A stretch of 64,000 nt of DNA from JAVXGM01 sp036657395 (lineage in GTDB: Bacteria > Bacillota > Clostridia > Peptostreptococcales > Anaerovoracaceae): NCBI GenBank assembly GCA_036657395.1, contig JAVXGM010000007.1:1-64000 (forward strand), written 5' to 3'. A program made the translations under genes and the position numbers. How positions within the stretch are numbered: the stretch's first letter is position 1; every line of letters begins with the position of its first letter. Below the pieces are notes generated by a model that did no database searches, was not told where the DNA came from, and worked only from the letters and a program-made list of their open reading frames with translations. This document shows, in pieces, positions 41,737 to 50,851 of this stretch.

Positions 41737-43099
41737 TTCCCCCTCCTAAATCAACTAATGTAAAAGTGCTGTTTCCAAATACATCCACAGTTCTCACTGA
41801 TAAGCATTCATCCCCTTTGACGATGTTTTCACATTCAACAATAACCTGATGATCCTGTTTTGTAAAAAACATTTGAGGAGTATGTATATTACCATCATAT
41901 GAAAAATCCACACTCCAATATTCAATTAACTTTAAAGGATCTTTTTTTACCAGTGCTTTAATTTTTTCTTTTTCTTTACCTACTAATGGAATGTCCCTAC
42001 TCTTTATATTATAATCCTTTAACCGAATAGTAATCAATTTCTTTTCTGTAAATTCTATAGGTTTTGCTGTGACCTCTAGGTTTACTTCCCCTTTTCCCTT
42101 TTTTCCTATGGTTTTGCCCTCTTGAAGTAAGGTGAATGTACTCTTTTTCCCTGACATTCTCTTTAGGCCGTTTACTGTAGCAATCCCACCGATGTCACAA
42201 GAAATCCATCGCCGACCTTCTTTTTCACAAACTGATGCTAAGGTGGCTGAACCTCCAAAAAAATCTGCACATATGTCCCCTGGGGCTGAACAACTATCTA
42301 CTATCCGTCGAAGGAGCGCCTCTGGCTTTTGGGTAGCATAACCAGTTCGTTCCGATGAAGTCCTGCCTACCATATCAATAGGCCAAACATCTTTCATGTT
42401 GACCATGGTGTACCAACCTAAATCATCTTTATATTCTTTCACACCTTTAAATCTATATGGCTTAAATCCTCTGTTGTAAGACTTCTCTTTCTGAGGCGAA
42501 AAATAATAGTCTTTTGTCTTACTATAAAAAAGTAGGGTATCATGTTTCTTAGAAAAACTACGTTTCCCTGTACCGCCAGATTTATAGTTCCAAACCACTT
42601 CATTAACAAATCTTTTTTCTCCAAAGATTTCATCCATGAGAATTTTCACATAATGTACCACATGCCAGTCTAAATGCACCCAAAAGCATCCGGTATCTGA
42701 CAATAAATCCTTCATCAGATAAAACCGTACACAAATAGTTTTCAAATATTCTTCAATACCATTCTGCCAAGAATCCTTATAGGCTAGTGGCTTTATCAGT
42801 GGAATATCCTTTACTTTATCTGAATTAAATTTAATTGCAGCTTCGTAGTTTGCCTTGGAATAAAAAGGAGGATCCATATAAATTAGCTGAATTTTCCCTT
42901 CCATATTCTTCTGATTGCAAAGGTAATTAATAAAGTCTAAATTGTCTCCATGAGCTAGCAAATTCCCGACAGTAGCCCCTTTATGAATAACTTTCTCCAC
43001 AGGAAAAAAAGATTTTTCTCCTAGGGACAATTTTTTTATCCGTTCATATTCAATTCGACTTTCCTCTAAAATACAAGGAAGTGCAAATACTAAGTTCAT
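41726..43099 (-). CDS. Orphan beta-class adenine-specific DNA methyltransferase
   Basis: This is a 457-residue N6-adenine/N4-cytosine methyltransferase. Motif X ('GDNLDFINYL') and the catalytic motif IV 'DPPF' (76-79) come before the SAM-binding motif I 'ADFFGGSAT' (278-286), giving the beta-class order. A target-recognition region lies between them, and a C-terminal extension of about 150 residues has no recognised domain. No restriction subunit, specificity subunit or helicase is nearby. It precedes yitT and follows ygiQ with a 12-nt gap. It may act as a regulatory or housekeeping methyltransferase. Motif I has Ala where SGT-type enzymes have Gly. Confidence 0.82.
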   Translation of the reverse strand: MNLVFALPCILEESRIEYERIKKLSLGEKSFFPVEKVIHKGATVGNLLAHGDNLDFINYLCNQKNMEGKIQLIYMDPPFYSKANYEAAIKFNSDKVKDIPLIKPLAYKDSWQNGIEEYLKTICVRFYLMKDLLSDTGCFWVHLDWHVVHYVKILMDEIFGEKRFVNEVVWNYKSGGTGKRSFSKKHDTLLFYSKTKDYYFSPQKEKSYNRGFKPYRFKGVKEYKDDLGWYTMVNMKDVWPIDMVGRTSSERTGYATQKPEALLRRIVDSCSAPGDICADFFGGSATLASVCEKEGRRWISCDIGGIATVNGLKRMSGKKSTFTLLQEGKTIGKKGKGEVNLEVTAKPIEFTEKKLITIRLKDYNIKSRDIPLVGKEKEKIKALVKKDPLKLIEYWSVDFSYDGNIHTPQMFFTKQDHQVIVECENIVKGDECLSVRTVDVFGNSTFTLVDLGGGNDD

Positions 43100-43111
43100 C
43101 TATTATTTCCT

Positions 43112-44881
43112 TTACTTCAGTAAAACATTGATAAGTTCTGGCCGTTTGCCCTTCCTCAGTGCTTTTTCTACGAGTTTTCGGTTTTCACTCTTATGGAAAT
43201 GTATCAATGCTCGTTGCATCTTTTTTTCTTCCATATCCTTTGCAACATATACAGGTTCTCTAGTGAAGGGATCCATTTCTGTGTAATACATACAGGTGGA
43301 CAGTGTCCCTGGGGTAGGGTAAAAGTCCTGAACTTGGTCTGGAACAAACCCTGTTTCCCTTAGGAACAATGCCAATTCTATAGCATCCTCCAATTTGCTT
43401 CCAGGGTGAGATGAAATAAGGTATGGAATCAAATATTGCTTTTTTCCAATCTTTTCATTAATCTTCTTATATTTTTCACTAAATTCCACAAAGACTTCTT
43501 TGGCTGGTTTTCTCATCATTGCAAGGACTCTAGGGGAAATATGTTCTGGAGCAACTTTCAAAGTTCCACTTACGTGATGCTGGCAAAGCTCCCATATAAA
43601 TTTATCGTCCTTATCAGCCATCAGGTAGTCAAACCTTATTCCTGAGCGAATAAATACTTTTTTCACATTTTCCAGCTGCCTAAGTTCTCTTAATATATCC
43701 AGGTATTCGCTATGATCTATGTCCATCTGGCTGCATGGTTTTGGATATAGACAATCTTTGTCCCTACACACCCCTTGTTTTAATTGCTTCTTACAGGCAG
43801 ACTGTCTAAAATTAGCTGTAGGACCTCCCACATCGTGGATATACCCTTTAAAGTCCTTTCGCTGAATCAAGGTCTTTGCTTCCTTTACTAAGGATTCCTT
43901 GCTCCTGCTGCGTACCTGCCTGCCTTGATGATAAGTCAGTGCACAAAAACTACAGCCTCCAAAACAGCCTCTGCTGCTCACTAAGCTAAATTTCACTTCG
44001 TTAATGGCCGGAACCCCTCCTGCCTCTTTATAGCAAGGGTGATATTCCCCTTCATATGGCAACTCATAAACGTAATCCAGTTCATCTTGCTCCAAAGGAA
44101 GTTGGGGTGGATTTTGTACCACAAAAGTATGTTCGTCATATTTTTCTACTAAAGTTTTGGCAGAAAGTCCATCATTATTTCTGTATTGAATTGCAAAGCT
44201 ATCACTGTAGGCGTTCTTGTCTTCTTTAATTTGTACAAATTCAGGTAAAAATATAATCTCATCATCAGGATAGACTTCACCTTGTCTAACACAAGTTCCT
44301 TTAATCCAACATATATCCTTAGCTTGAAGGCCCGAGTCTAAAGCTTCTGCAATCTCAATGATTGACTTTTCTCCCATGCCATAGATTAAAATATCTGCTT
44401 TTGCATCTAGCAAAATGGATCGTCGAACCTTGTCTTCCCAATAATCATAATGGCCAAGTCGTCTTAAACTGGCTTCAATGCCCCCAATAATCACTGCCGT
44501 ATCTTTATATGCTTCCCTTACTTTATTTGCGTATACAATTACACTTCTGTCTGGTCTATGCCCACTTTCTCCACCAGGAGAGTAGTTATCTCCTCTTCGT
44601 CTGTGCTTAAATACAGAAAAATGATTAACCATGGAATCTACATTTCCACTGTTAATTAAAAATCCCAGGCGTGGTTTTCCAAAACGAGTAAAATCTTCTA
44701 TGGACTTCCAGTTGGGTTGAGCCAATATAGCTACCTTATAGCCGTTTCTCTCAAGTATCCTGCTGATTATAGCTGTACCAAAAGACGGATGATCTACATA
44801 GGCATCTCCGGTAATAAGAACAAAGTCTACTTGCTCCCATCCTCTTTGGTTCATCTCTTGTTTATTAATCGGTAAAAACAA
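43112..44881 (-). CDS. YgiQ family radical SAM protein
   Basis: This 589-residue radical SAM enzyme has 'CFGGCSFCALTYHQGR', the CxxxCxxC cluster motif, an N-terminal B12-binding-like region with 'TGDAYVDHPSFG', and a C-terminal 'DFYPTPGTLSTCMYYT'. The product is unknown. I choose TTG 44881 because GGGGGGAGAAGA sits directly upstream and relatives begin 'MFLPxxKxEM'. An upstream ATG at 44947 lies inside the strong hairpin after the CHAP gene, so it is an unlikely start. Confidence 0.88.
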   Translation of the reverse strand: MFLPINKQEMNQRGWEQVDFVLITGDAYVDHPSFGTAIISRILERNGYKVAILAQPNWKSIEDFTRFGKPRLGFLINSGNVDSMVNHFSVFKHRRRGDNYSPGGESGHRPDRSVIVYANKVREAYKDTAVIIGGIEASLRRLGHYDYWEDKVRRSILLDAKADILIYGMGEKSIIEIAEALDSGLQAKDICWIKGTCVRQGEVYPDDEIIFLPEFVQIKEDKNAYSDSFAIQYRNNDGLSAKTLVEKYDEHTFVVQNPPQLPLEQDELDYVYELPYEGEYHPCYKEAGGVPAINEVKFSLVSSRGCFGGCSFCALTYHQGRQVRSRSKESLVKEAKTLIQRKDFKGYIHDVGGPTANFRQSACKKQLKQGVCRDKDCLYPKPCSQMDIDHSEYLDILRELRQLENVKKVFIRSGIRFDYLMADKDDKFIWELCQHHVSGTLKVAPEHISPRVLAMMRKPAKEVFVEFSEKYKKINEKIGKKQYLIPYLISSHPGSKLEDAIELALFLRETGFVPDQVQDFYPTPGTLSTCMYYTEMDPFTREPVYVAKDMEEKKMQRALIHFHKSENRKLVEKALRKGKRPELINVLLK

Positions 44882-44924
44882 TCTTCTCCCCCCTGGCTCA
44901 GGTTTCACCCCTAACCCAAACAGT

Positions 44925-44946
44925 CCGCTCATAGGCGGACTGTCCA
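44925..44946 (-). terminator. Hairpin after the CHAP protein gene
   Basis: ACAGTCCGC and GCGGACTGT form a 9-bp stem with a 6-nt loop, 14-16 nt after the CHAP gene stop. On the minus strand it is followed by TTGGG, so the U-tract is weak. It may end or stabilise that transcript. Confidence 0.5.
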
Positions 44947-44959
44947 TTCATTTTTCAGA

Positions 44960-46873
44960 TTAAACTTTTTTTGTGTACTTTAGATATATCCAATATCCGT
45001 TGGTCTTTAATTTTCCCCAACCTTTACTTACTTTAGTTATCTCATAGGTTCCTTTTTTCGCAAAACCTTTCGGAGTGTACTTTGTCCCAGGACCAGTTCT
45101 CATGTTTAGTCCTGTTACATCTATTTTTACCTTATATTTTTTAGCCTGGGTAAGTTTGGTTGTGTATGACAATTTTATCCACTTACCATTTTTTAATTGA
45201 CCCCATCCATCTTTTGTCTCCACGATAACATAAGTACCTCTTTTAAGCATACCCTTGCTACTATACTTAGTACCTGGACCTGAACGAAGGTTTAACTCCG
45301 AAACATTTACTTTTACTTTGTATTCCTTGGCTCTAGTAATATTAATTGAATATATTCTAGATTTTCCACTTTCTGATTTTACCGCAATTTTCTTAGTATT
45401 TGTACCTACTCCAAGGCTGACTTTCCCTGTTCCAGAAATCTTCGCTTTACTGTGATCCTTAGTTCCACTGATAGTCACAGCTGAAACATTACTAGCCACC
45501 GACATTGAATAGCTATACTTCTTCTCGTCAAATTTCGGTGACAAAGAATACCCTTTCACACTTAAGGCTTTCAAATAGTTGTTGTCACTCTTTTTAACAA
45601 CTGGCTTACTGTCTGATAAAATTTTAGCATAGTCCTTACTAATCCAATATCCATTGGATTTCAATTTATACCAATTGCCCTTAGACAAAGTGATACTATG
45701 AGTGCCTGGCTTCACATGTCCCTTAACTGTGTATGACATACCTGGGCCAGTACGCATATTCAAATCACTTCTAGAAACTTTTACTTTTTTCTCCTTATAT
45801 TTTTTAAGTGTGATTTTATAAGTACGACAAGTTTTGTTTTGTGCCTTTACTTTAATGCTTTTCGTTGTAGAATTGCCTTTTAAAGTTGCTTTGCCAGTGC
45901 CAGAGATACTAGCTTTTGAACTTTCTCCTGTAGCCTTTATAGTTGCCTTCTTAGCATTGCTTGGCACTGTAGCTTTGTATTCATACTTGCTTCTATTAAA
46001 TGAAGGTGAAAGTGAACATCCACTAACACTTATTGACCTCAAATAATTGTTTCCACTCTTAGATGCAGCAATGCTTTCAGTGAAGTCTAAAGAAACCCAC
46101 AAACCGTTGGTTTTAAGTTTTCCCCATTCTCCGTCTTTAGTCTGTGCACAGACAGTGTAACTACCCGGTTTTGCATACCCTCTACTGGCATATCCTGAAC
46201 CTGGACCTGTACGCATATTCAGCTCTGTTTTCTTGATTTTAATTTCACGCTCTTTGTTTATAATATCTTGATCAGAGGATCCTTTACTAGTCACGTATAT
46301 GTAGCCTTGTGGCCTTTCATATCTATTCCAACCTGGTCCATAGTGGAAAAAGAAGTCGTTAGTAGACCTAGGTCCATAACTTTTAGTTTGCCACCCAGAT
46401 TCTGAAACATAAGGCATCCCATTTACAATTTTTTCAACCACAGCAACGTGGGTCCTATAAACAACAATAGCACCAACCTTTGGGGTCGAGCCATAAGGAT
46501 AGCATTTGTTACGTTTGTTCGCATTATACCATTCCCCTGCATTTCCTCTTATATTTGTATTAATAGGCTTGCCTACAATTTCACTTGCTCTGCCATATGC
46601 CCACCATGTACAGTTTCCCCATACATAGCCTGACTGACCTCCACCCATGATACCTTTGTATCTAATAAAGTCAGGTGCTAATCTACCTTGAGCCCACAAC
46701 CTGTTCATATCTGAATAGTAATACTTAGCGTTTTTATCCCCTAATTTAGGCATGCTTGATCTAACCTTAAATGTTGATGCAGCACTAACTTCGGCCGGAT
46801 TGGTACCCAAGGAAACTAATACTCCACCCGCCATAAATATAATTAAAATAAATGCAATTAATTTATTCTTCAC
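44960..46873 (-). CDS. Secreted CHAP-domain protein with SH3 and cadherin-like repeats
   Basis: This is a 637-residue secreted protein. A signal peptide covers residues 1-32. The CHAP amidase/endopeptidase-like domain (about 70-185) has the nucleophile Cys88 ('GNCTWWAYGR') and His142 ('YRTHVAVVE'). Four bacterial SH3 modules lie at about 210-265, 362-416, 517-573 and 579-635, with two cadherin-like beta-sandwich domains between them at about 275-357 and 431-514. CHAP enzymes cut peptidoglycan peptides and SH3 modules hold the protein at the wall. The GTG start at 46873 follows GAGGAGG. A strong promoter lies upstream. Its role could be autolysis or cell separation. Confidence 0.85.
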   Translation of the reverse strand: MKNKLIAFILIIFMAGGVLVSLGTNPAEVSAASTFKVRSSMPKLGDKNAKYYYSDMNRLWAQGRLAPDFIRYKGIMGGGQSGYVWGNCTWWAYGRASEIVGKPINTNIRGNAGEWYNANKRNKCYPYGSTPKVGAIVVYRTHVAVVEKIVNGMPYVSESGWQTKSYGPRSTNDFFFHYGPGWNRYERPQGYIYVTSKGSSDQDIINKEREIKIKKTELNMRTGPGSGYASRGYAKPGSYTVCAQTKDGEWGKLKTNGLWVSLDFTESIAASKSGNNYLRSISVSGCSLSPSFNRSKYEYKATVPSNAKKATIKATGESSKASISGTGKATLKGNSTTKSIKVKAQNKTCRTYKITLKKYKEKKVKVSRSDLNMRTGPGMSYTVKGHVKPGTHSITLSKGNWYKLKSNGYWISKDYAKILSDSKPVVKKSDNNYLKALSVKGYSLSPKFDEKKYSYSMSVASNVSAVTISGTKDHSKAKISGTGKVSLGVGTNTKKIAVKSESGKSRIYSINITRAKEYKVKVNVSELNLRSGPGTKYSSKGMLKRGTYVIVETKDGWGQLKNGKWIKLSYTTKLTQAKKYKVKIDVTGLNMRTGPGTKYTPKGFAKKGTYEITKVSKGWGKLKTNGYWIYLKYTKKV

Positions 46874-46918
46874 AGGAACCTCCTCTTTAAAATGTTTTTT
46901 TTCGTCTAATCTTTAAGT

Positions 46919-46948
46919 ATTGTAACATTTTTTGCTATTTTCTGTCAA
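46919..46948 (-). promoter_or_regulatory. Sigma-A promoter of the CHAP protein gene
   Basis: On the minus strand TTGACA (46943-46948), an 18-bp spacer and TACAAT (46919-46924). The -35 is perfect and the -10 has five of six positions. Confidence 0.7.
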
Positions 46949-46966
46949 ATCCCTTTCGCATTTTGT

Positions 46967-47017
46967 CAAAAAACACTAAAATCGCACTACATTCAGTACG
47001 ATTTTTGTGTTTTTTGA
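46967..47017 (-). terminator. Intrinsic terminator of pnp
   Basis: On the minus strand AAAAACAC and GTGTTTTT flank the inner stem AAAATCG/CGATTTT. T-rich sequence follows. It lies 12 nt after the pnp stop. Confidence 0.8.
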
Positions 47018-47028
47018 TTAAATAAGTC

Positions 47029-49131
47029 TTAGTCTAGTAGCTCTTTTCTAGAAAGGTTGATTCTGTTTTGGTTGTCAATCTCTGTAACCTTTACCTTAAC
47101 TATATCTCCAACATTCATAACATCTTCAACTTTTTCTACTCTTTCCTTAGCCATCTTTGAGATGTGAAGTAAGCCTTCTTTGCCTGGAAGAATTTCAATG
47201 AATGCACCAAAGTTCATAAGTCTAGTTACTTTACCATCATAAATCTCCCCAGCTTCTACTTCCTTGATCAAAAGTTCTATGTGTTTAACACCTGCCTGTG
47301 CACTTTCCATATCTGGAGCTGCAATATATACAAGTCCTGTGTCATCAATATCAATTTTCACGCCAGTTTCCTCAACGATTTTGTTAATAGTTTTGCCTCC
47401 TGGACCAATGATGATTCTAATCTTGTCTGGATCAACTTGCATGGAAATAATTCTAGGGGCAAATGCTGACATTTCTTTTCTAGGTTCTGGAAGTTCTGCA
47501 AGCATCTCTTCCATAATATGCATTCTGCCTTCATTAGCCTGAGCCAATGCATCCTGTAATACTTTCTTAGAAAGACCGTGAACCTTTATGTCCATCTGAA
47601 TAGCCGTAATACCCTTAGCAGTTCCTGCCACCTTAAAGTCCATGTCTCCTAGGAAGTCTTCCATTCCTTGGATATCGGATAAAATTGCCATTTTGCTAGT
47701 ACCATCAGCTTCTACTCTTTCAATCAATCCCATTGCAATTCCTGATACAGGAGCCTTTATTGGAACGCCTGCGTCCATAAGGGATAGACAGCTTCCGCAA
47801 ACAGACGCCTGGGAAGTTGAACCATTAGATGAAAGGACTTCAGATACTACTCTCATTGCATATGGGAATTCTTCAACACTAGGTAGTACTGGCATTAAAG
47901 CTCTTTCTGCAAGAGCACCGTGTCCGATTTCTCTTCTGCCTGGACCTCTCATTGGTCTTGTTTCCCCTACTGAATATGATGGGAAGTTGTAGTGATGCAT
48001 GTAACGTTTGTCTGTCTGTTCGGTAATGCCATCGATTCTTTGTCCTTCACCTACAGGTGCAAGTGTTGTCACTGAAAGCACCTGAGTCTGACCTCTCTTA
48101 AACAAGCCTGTCCCATGTGTTCTTGGAAGAACATTAGTGTCGCACCAGATAGGTCTAACTTCAGTTGTTTTTCTATTATCTGGTCTAATTCCTTCGTCTA
48201 AGATTAGACTTCTTACTTGCTCTTTTGTAATGGCATATAGTACATTTCCAATATCTTTTCCATTTTCAGGATAGATTTCCGCAAAATGCTCTTTTGTTGC
48301 TACTTCTACTGCATCCATATTTTCCAGTCTTTCCATCTTGTCATAAGTCTGGATTGCAGTTCTCATTTTTTCTTCTGCATAAGCTCTTACTGCAGTTTCA
48401 ATTTCTTCAGGAATTTTGTATAATGCAATATCTTTTTTAGGTTTGCCTACTTCACTTACGATTTCTTCAATAAATTCTACAATTTTCTTGATCTCTTCGT
48501 GAGCAAACATGATTCCGTTTAAAACAACTTCTTCTGATACTTCATTAGCTCCTGCTTCTACCATCATGATAGCTTCTTTTGTTCCTGATACTACTAAGTG
48601 TAAATCACTTGCGTCTCTTTGTTCTAGTGTTGGGTTAACAATGTATTCTCCGTCGATCATACCTACAAGGACTGAGCCTGTTGGACCATCCCAAGGAATA
48701 TCAGATATGGAAAGTGCTACTGATGAACCAATCATTGCCGCAATCTCTGAAGGTGCGTCAAGATCCATAGACATTACTGTAGCAACTACTTGTACATCAT
48801 TAAAAAATCCCTTTGGAAAAAGGGGTCTTAAAGGTCTATCCATAAGCCTTGAGTTAAGAATCGCCTTTTCACTTGGTCTTGCTTCTCTCTTTATGAATCC
48901 TCCTGGAATCTTTCCTGCTGCATACATTTTTTCTTCATAGTCGCAACTTAACGGAAAGAAATCTATATCTGGTCTTGGCTGCTTGGAAATTGTGGCAACT
49001 ACGTTAACTACTGTGTCGCCATACTTAACCATAACCTGTCCATTAGCCATCTCGCATACTTTGCCAATTTCAAGTTCTAACAATTTGCCACCTAATGCGG
49101 TCTTAAATGTTCTGTAATCTGTAAATTTCAT
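47029..49131 (-). CDS. pnp: Polyribonucleotide nucleotidyltransferase (PNPase)
   Basis: A phosphorolytic 3'-5' exoribonuclease of the RNA degradosome. It has 700 residues: two RNase PH-like domains (about 10-225 and 320-540), with the catalytic region 'SDIQGMEDFLGDMDFKVAGT', then a KH domain ('IIGPGGKTINKIVEETGVKIDI') and a C-terminal S1 domain ('GKVTRLMNFGAFIEILPGKEGLLHIS'). GGAGG precedes the ATG. It follows rpsO as in most bacteria. Confidence 0.97.
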   Translation of the reverse strand: MKFTDYRTFKTALGGKLLELEIGKVCEMANGQVMVKYGDTVVNVVATISKQPRPDIDFFPLSCDYEEKMYAAGKIPGGFIKREARPSEKAILNSRLMDRPLRPLFPKGFFNDVQVVATVMSMDLDAPSEIAAMIGSSVALSISDIPWDGPTGSVLVGMIDGEYIVNPTLEQRDASDLHLVVSGTKEAIMMVEAGANEVSEEVVLNGIMFAHEEIKKIVEFIEEIVSEVGKPKKDIALYKIPEEIETAVRAYAEEKMRTAIQTYDKMERLENMDAVEVATKEHFAEIYPENGKDIGNVLYAITKEQVRSLILDEGIRPDNRKTTEVRPIWCDTNVLPRTHGTGLFKRGQTQVLSVTTLAPVGEGQRIDGITEQTDKRYMHHYNFPSYSVGETRPMRGPGRREIGHGALAERALMPVLPSVEEFPYAMRVVSEVLSSNGSTSQASVCGSCLSLMDAGVPIKAPVSGIAMGLIERVEADGTSKMAILSDIQGMEDFLGDMDFKVAGTAKGITAIQMDIKVHGLSKKVLQDALAQANEGRMHIMEEMLAELPEPRKEMSAFAPRIISMQVDPDKIRIIIGPGGKTINKIVEETGVKIDIDDTGLVYIAAPDMESAQAGVKHIELLIKEVEAGEIYDGKVTRLMNFGAFIEILPGKEGLLHISKMAKERVEKVEDVMNVGDIVKVKVTEIDNQNRINLSRKELLD

Positions 49132-49194
49132 AATATAAACAACTGCCTCCTGTTTATCTCTCTTGTTTCCTCATATAACAATATGTCATATGTA

Positions 49195-49224
49195 TAATAA
49201 AAGCGGAGCTTTATTGCCCCGCTT
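49195..49224 (-). terminator. Intrinsic terminator between rpsO and pnp
   Basis: On the minus strand AAGCGGGGC and GCTCCGCTT pair (one G-U) with loop AATAAA, followed by TTATTATAC. The U-tract is interrupted, so partial read-through into pnp is likely. Confidence 0.6.
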
Positions 49225-49238
49225 ATATATCGTAAATG

Positions 49239-49505
49239 TTATTTTCTTAATCCTAAACGTGCAATTAAAGCTCTGTATCTTTCTACATCCTTTTCCTTTA
49301 GGTAATTAAGAAGGTTTCTTCTCTGACCTACCATCTTTAGAAGTCCTCTTCTTGAGTGATGGTCTTTTTGGTGTACTTGCAAATGTCCGTTCAAGTCATT
49401 AATCCTGAAAGTTAGGATAGCAACTTGCACTTCTGGGGAACCTGTGTCTCCCTCTTTTGTCTGGTATTCTTTCATAATTTCTGCTTTTTTAATCTGATCA
49501 ATCAT
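49239..49505 (-). CDS. rpsO: 30S ribosomal protein S15
   Basis: A primary 16S rRNA-binding protein of the small subunit. It has 88 residues with 'GDTGSPEVQVAILTFRIN', 'HQKDHHSRRGLLKMVGQRR' and 'LKEKDVERY'. The ATG at 49505 follows AAAGGAG. The frame continues to 49571, but S15 always starts near 'MIDQIKK'. Confidence 0.97.
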   Translation of the reverse strand: MIDQIKKAEIMKEYQTKEGDTGSPEVQVAILTFRINDLNGHLQVHQKDHHSRRGLLKMVGQRRNLLNYLKEKDVERYRALIARLGLRK

Positions 49506-49593
49506 TTTGTTTCTCCTTTTTTCTATACGCTTTTGGCTGAGTCTCCGTTGGAGTTTCGAAAAACTAAGCAAAAAGTAATTTAATTAACGATTC

Positions 49594-49623
49594 ATGATAA
49601 CATAAATCCCATGTATTTAGCAA
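49594..49623 (-). promoter_or_regulatory. Possible promoter of rpsO
   Basis: On the minus strand TTGCTA (49618-49623), an 18-bp spacer and TATCAT (49594-49599), giving a leader of about 80 nt to the rpsO ATG. Confidence 0.45.
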
Positions 49624-49725
49624 GTTTTTTCCCCTTCTTTTAATCAAAATCTTATTTGTGGATTTTTTGAGGCAGATTCTTGCATTTCCAAGGCAACTAG
49701 TATTTCAAGTGCTGTAATAGCTATT

Positions 49726-50703
49726 TTATACTCCTAACTTGTAATATTTTCTCAGATAAATCTGTCGCATAAGTGCACACTCCCATGGCTTAATAGGATT
49801 TCCCCCTACTGCCTCTGATGCAAAATATGCCTTACAATTTTTTTCCACCAACATTGAAATTGCTTCTGTTTCTTTTCCGGTTCTTCCAATGCAAAGTGCA
49901 CCTTTTCCTCTTACTAAAACAGTCTTTCCTTTTTTAATGGCATCATGAATTTCCTCTTTATTATTTTTAATACATTTTGCCTTTGTTCCTACGATTTGAG
50001 AAAAATCATCTAAGAAGGGTCTCAAGCTGATTCCTTTTTTACTAAAGGTTCTCACTGGCATAGATGTATTCCACAATATATTTTCATCTGAGCTATCAGG
50101 CGATGGTTGCCCCTCTTGTTCCTCTGTAAATATGCGGCTCAATTTTGCCAGGTAATTTCCACATGCTTCTTCTAAAGTTCTAGAAACGGCAAATGCCTCC
50201 TCATAATCCCTGCCATAACAAACAGCTCCGTGATGCTTTAAAATAACCGCCTTATTAGGAAGAAGTGACACTGCTCCTGCTGTATGTTTACAGAGTTTTT
50301 TTGTTCCTGGAAGACCATAATCTGCGCAGATTATTTCCCGCCCTAGTCCTGGATAATCCTTGTCTAGGGTAATAGAGTCAAGCCCCATGGCTGAAATGGC
50401 CGAAGCATTATTCTGATGAGTATGAATCACAAAATTCACGTCATTGCGCAATCTATAAATTTCACGATGAATTCGTTTCTCTGAGGAAGGTTTAACTTTC
50501 CCCTCATAGGTAAGATCCTTCGATTTTACTTGAATCACCTCATCGTCAACCAGGGTAAGATAATTTTTCCCGCTAGCTGTGATGAGAAAGGATTCCAAGT
50601 CAATGCGACAGCTGACATTTCCCCATGTTCTGGAAATCAGCTCAGTTTCAGAAAGTTCCTTCCCTGCCCTAATAACTTGTTGTTTTCCTTCTTTGATATC
50701 CAT
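49726..50703 (-). CDS. Class II aldolase-like protein with degenerate second half
   Basis: This is a 325-residue protein. Residues 1-190 are a class II aldolase/adducin domain of the fuculose-phosphate aldolase type, with zinc ligands H94 and H96 in 'VIHTHQNNASAIS' and H157 in 'LKHHGAVCYGRD'. Residues about 215-300 look like a partial repeat of the same fold: 'VLVRGKGALCIGRTGKETEAISML' resembles 'VILKHHGAVCYGRDYEEAFAVSRT', but the histidines are lost. I start at ATG 50703, preceded by AACAGGAG. A TTG at 50736 is also in frame. It lies between ribF and rpsO with a terminator on its upstream side. The substrate is unknown. Confidence 0.75.
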   Translation of the reverse strand: MDIKEGKQQVIRAGKELSETELISRTWGNVSCRIDLESFLITASGKNYLTLVDDEVIQVKSKDLTYEGKVKPSSEKRIHREIYRLRNDVNFVIHTHQNNASAISAMGLDSITLDKDYPGLGREIICADYGLPGTKKLCKHTAGAVSLLPNKAVILKHHGAVCYGRDYEEAFAVSRTLEEACGNYLAKLSRIFTEEQEGQPSPDSSDENILWNTSMPVRTFSKKGISLRPFLDDFSQIVGTKAKCIKNNKEEIHDAIKKGKTVLVRGKGALCIGRTGKETEAISMLVEKNCKAYFASEAVGGNPIKPWECALMRQIYLRKYYKLGV

Positions 50704-50754
50704 TATTTCAACTCCTGTTTTCTCTTTTGCCTCCAATTTTTCAATTAAATCCCA

Positions 50755-50793
50755 TAAAAAAAGACTTTGTACATCAATTGAATTCCAAAGTCT
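50755..50793 (-). terminator. Intrinsic terminator of ribF
   Basis: On the minus strand AGACTTTG and CAAAGTCT form an 8-bp stem with a 16-nt loop, followed by TTTTTTT. It lies about 60 nt beyond the ribF stop. Confidence 0.8.
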
Positions 50794-50851
50794 CTCACTG
50801 TTCGCTTTTTTTATTTTATCATTTCAAGAAAAATTAGGCACCCTAATGCCT

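Noticed and set aside
41726..43099. Type III restriction-modification system
   Set aside because: No Res subunit or helicase gene is adjacent. The methyltransferase appears orphan.
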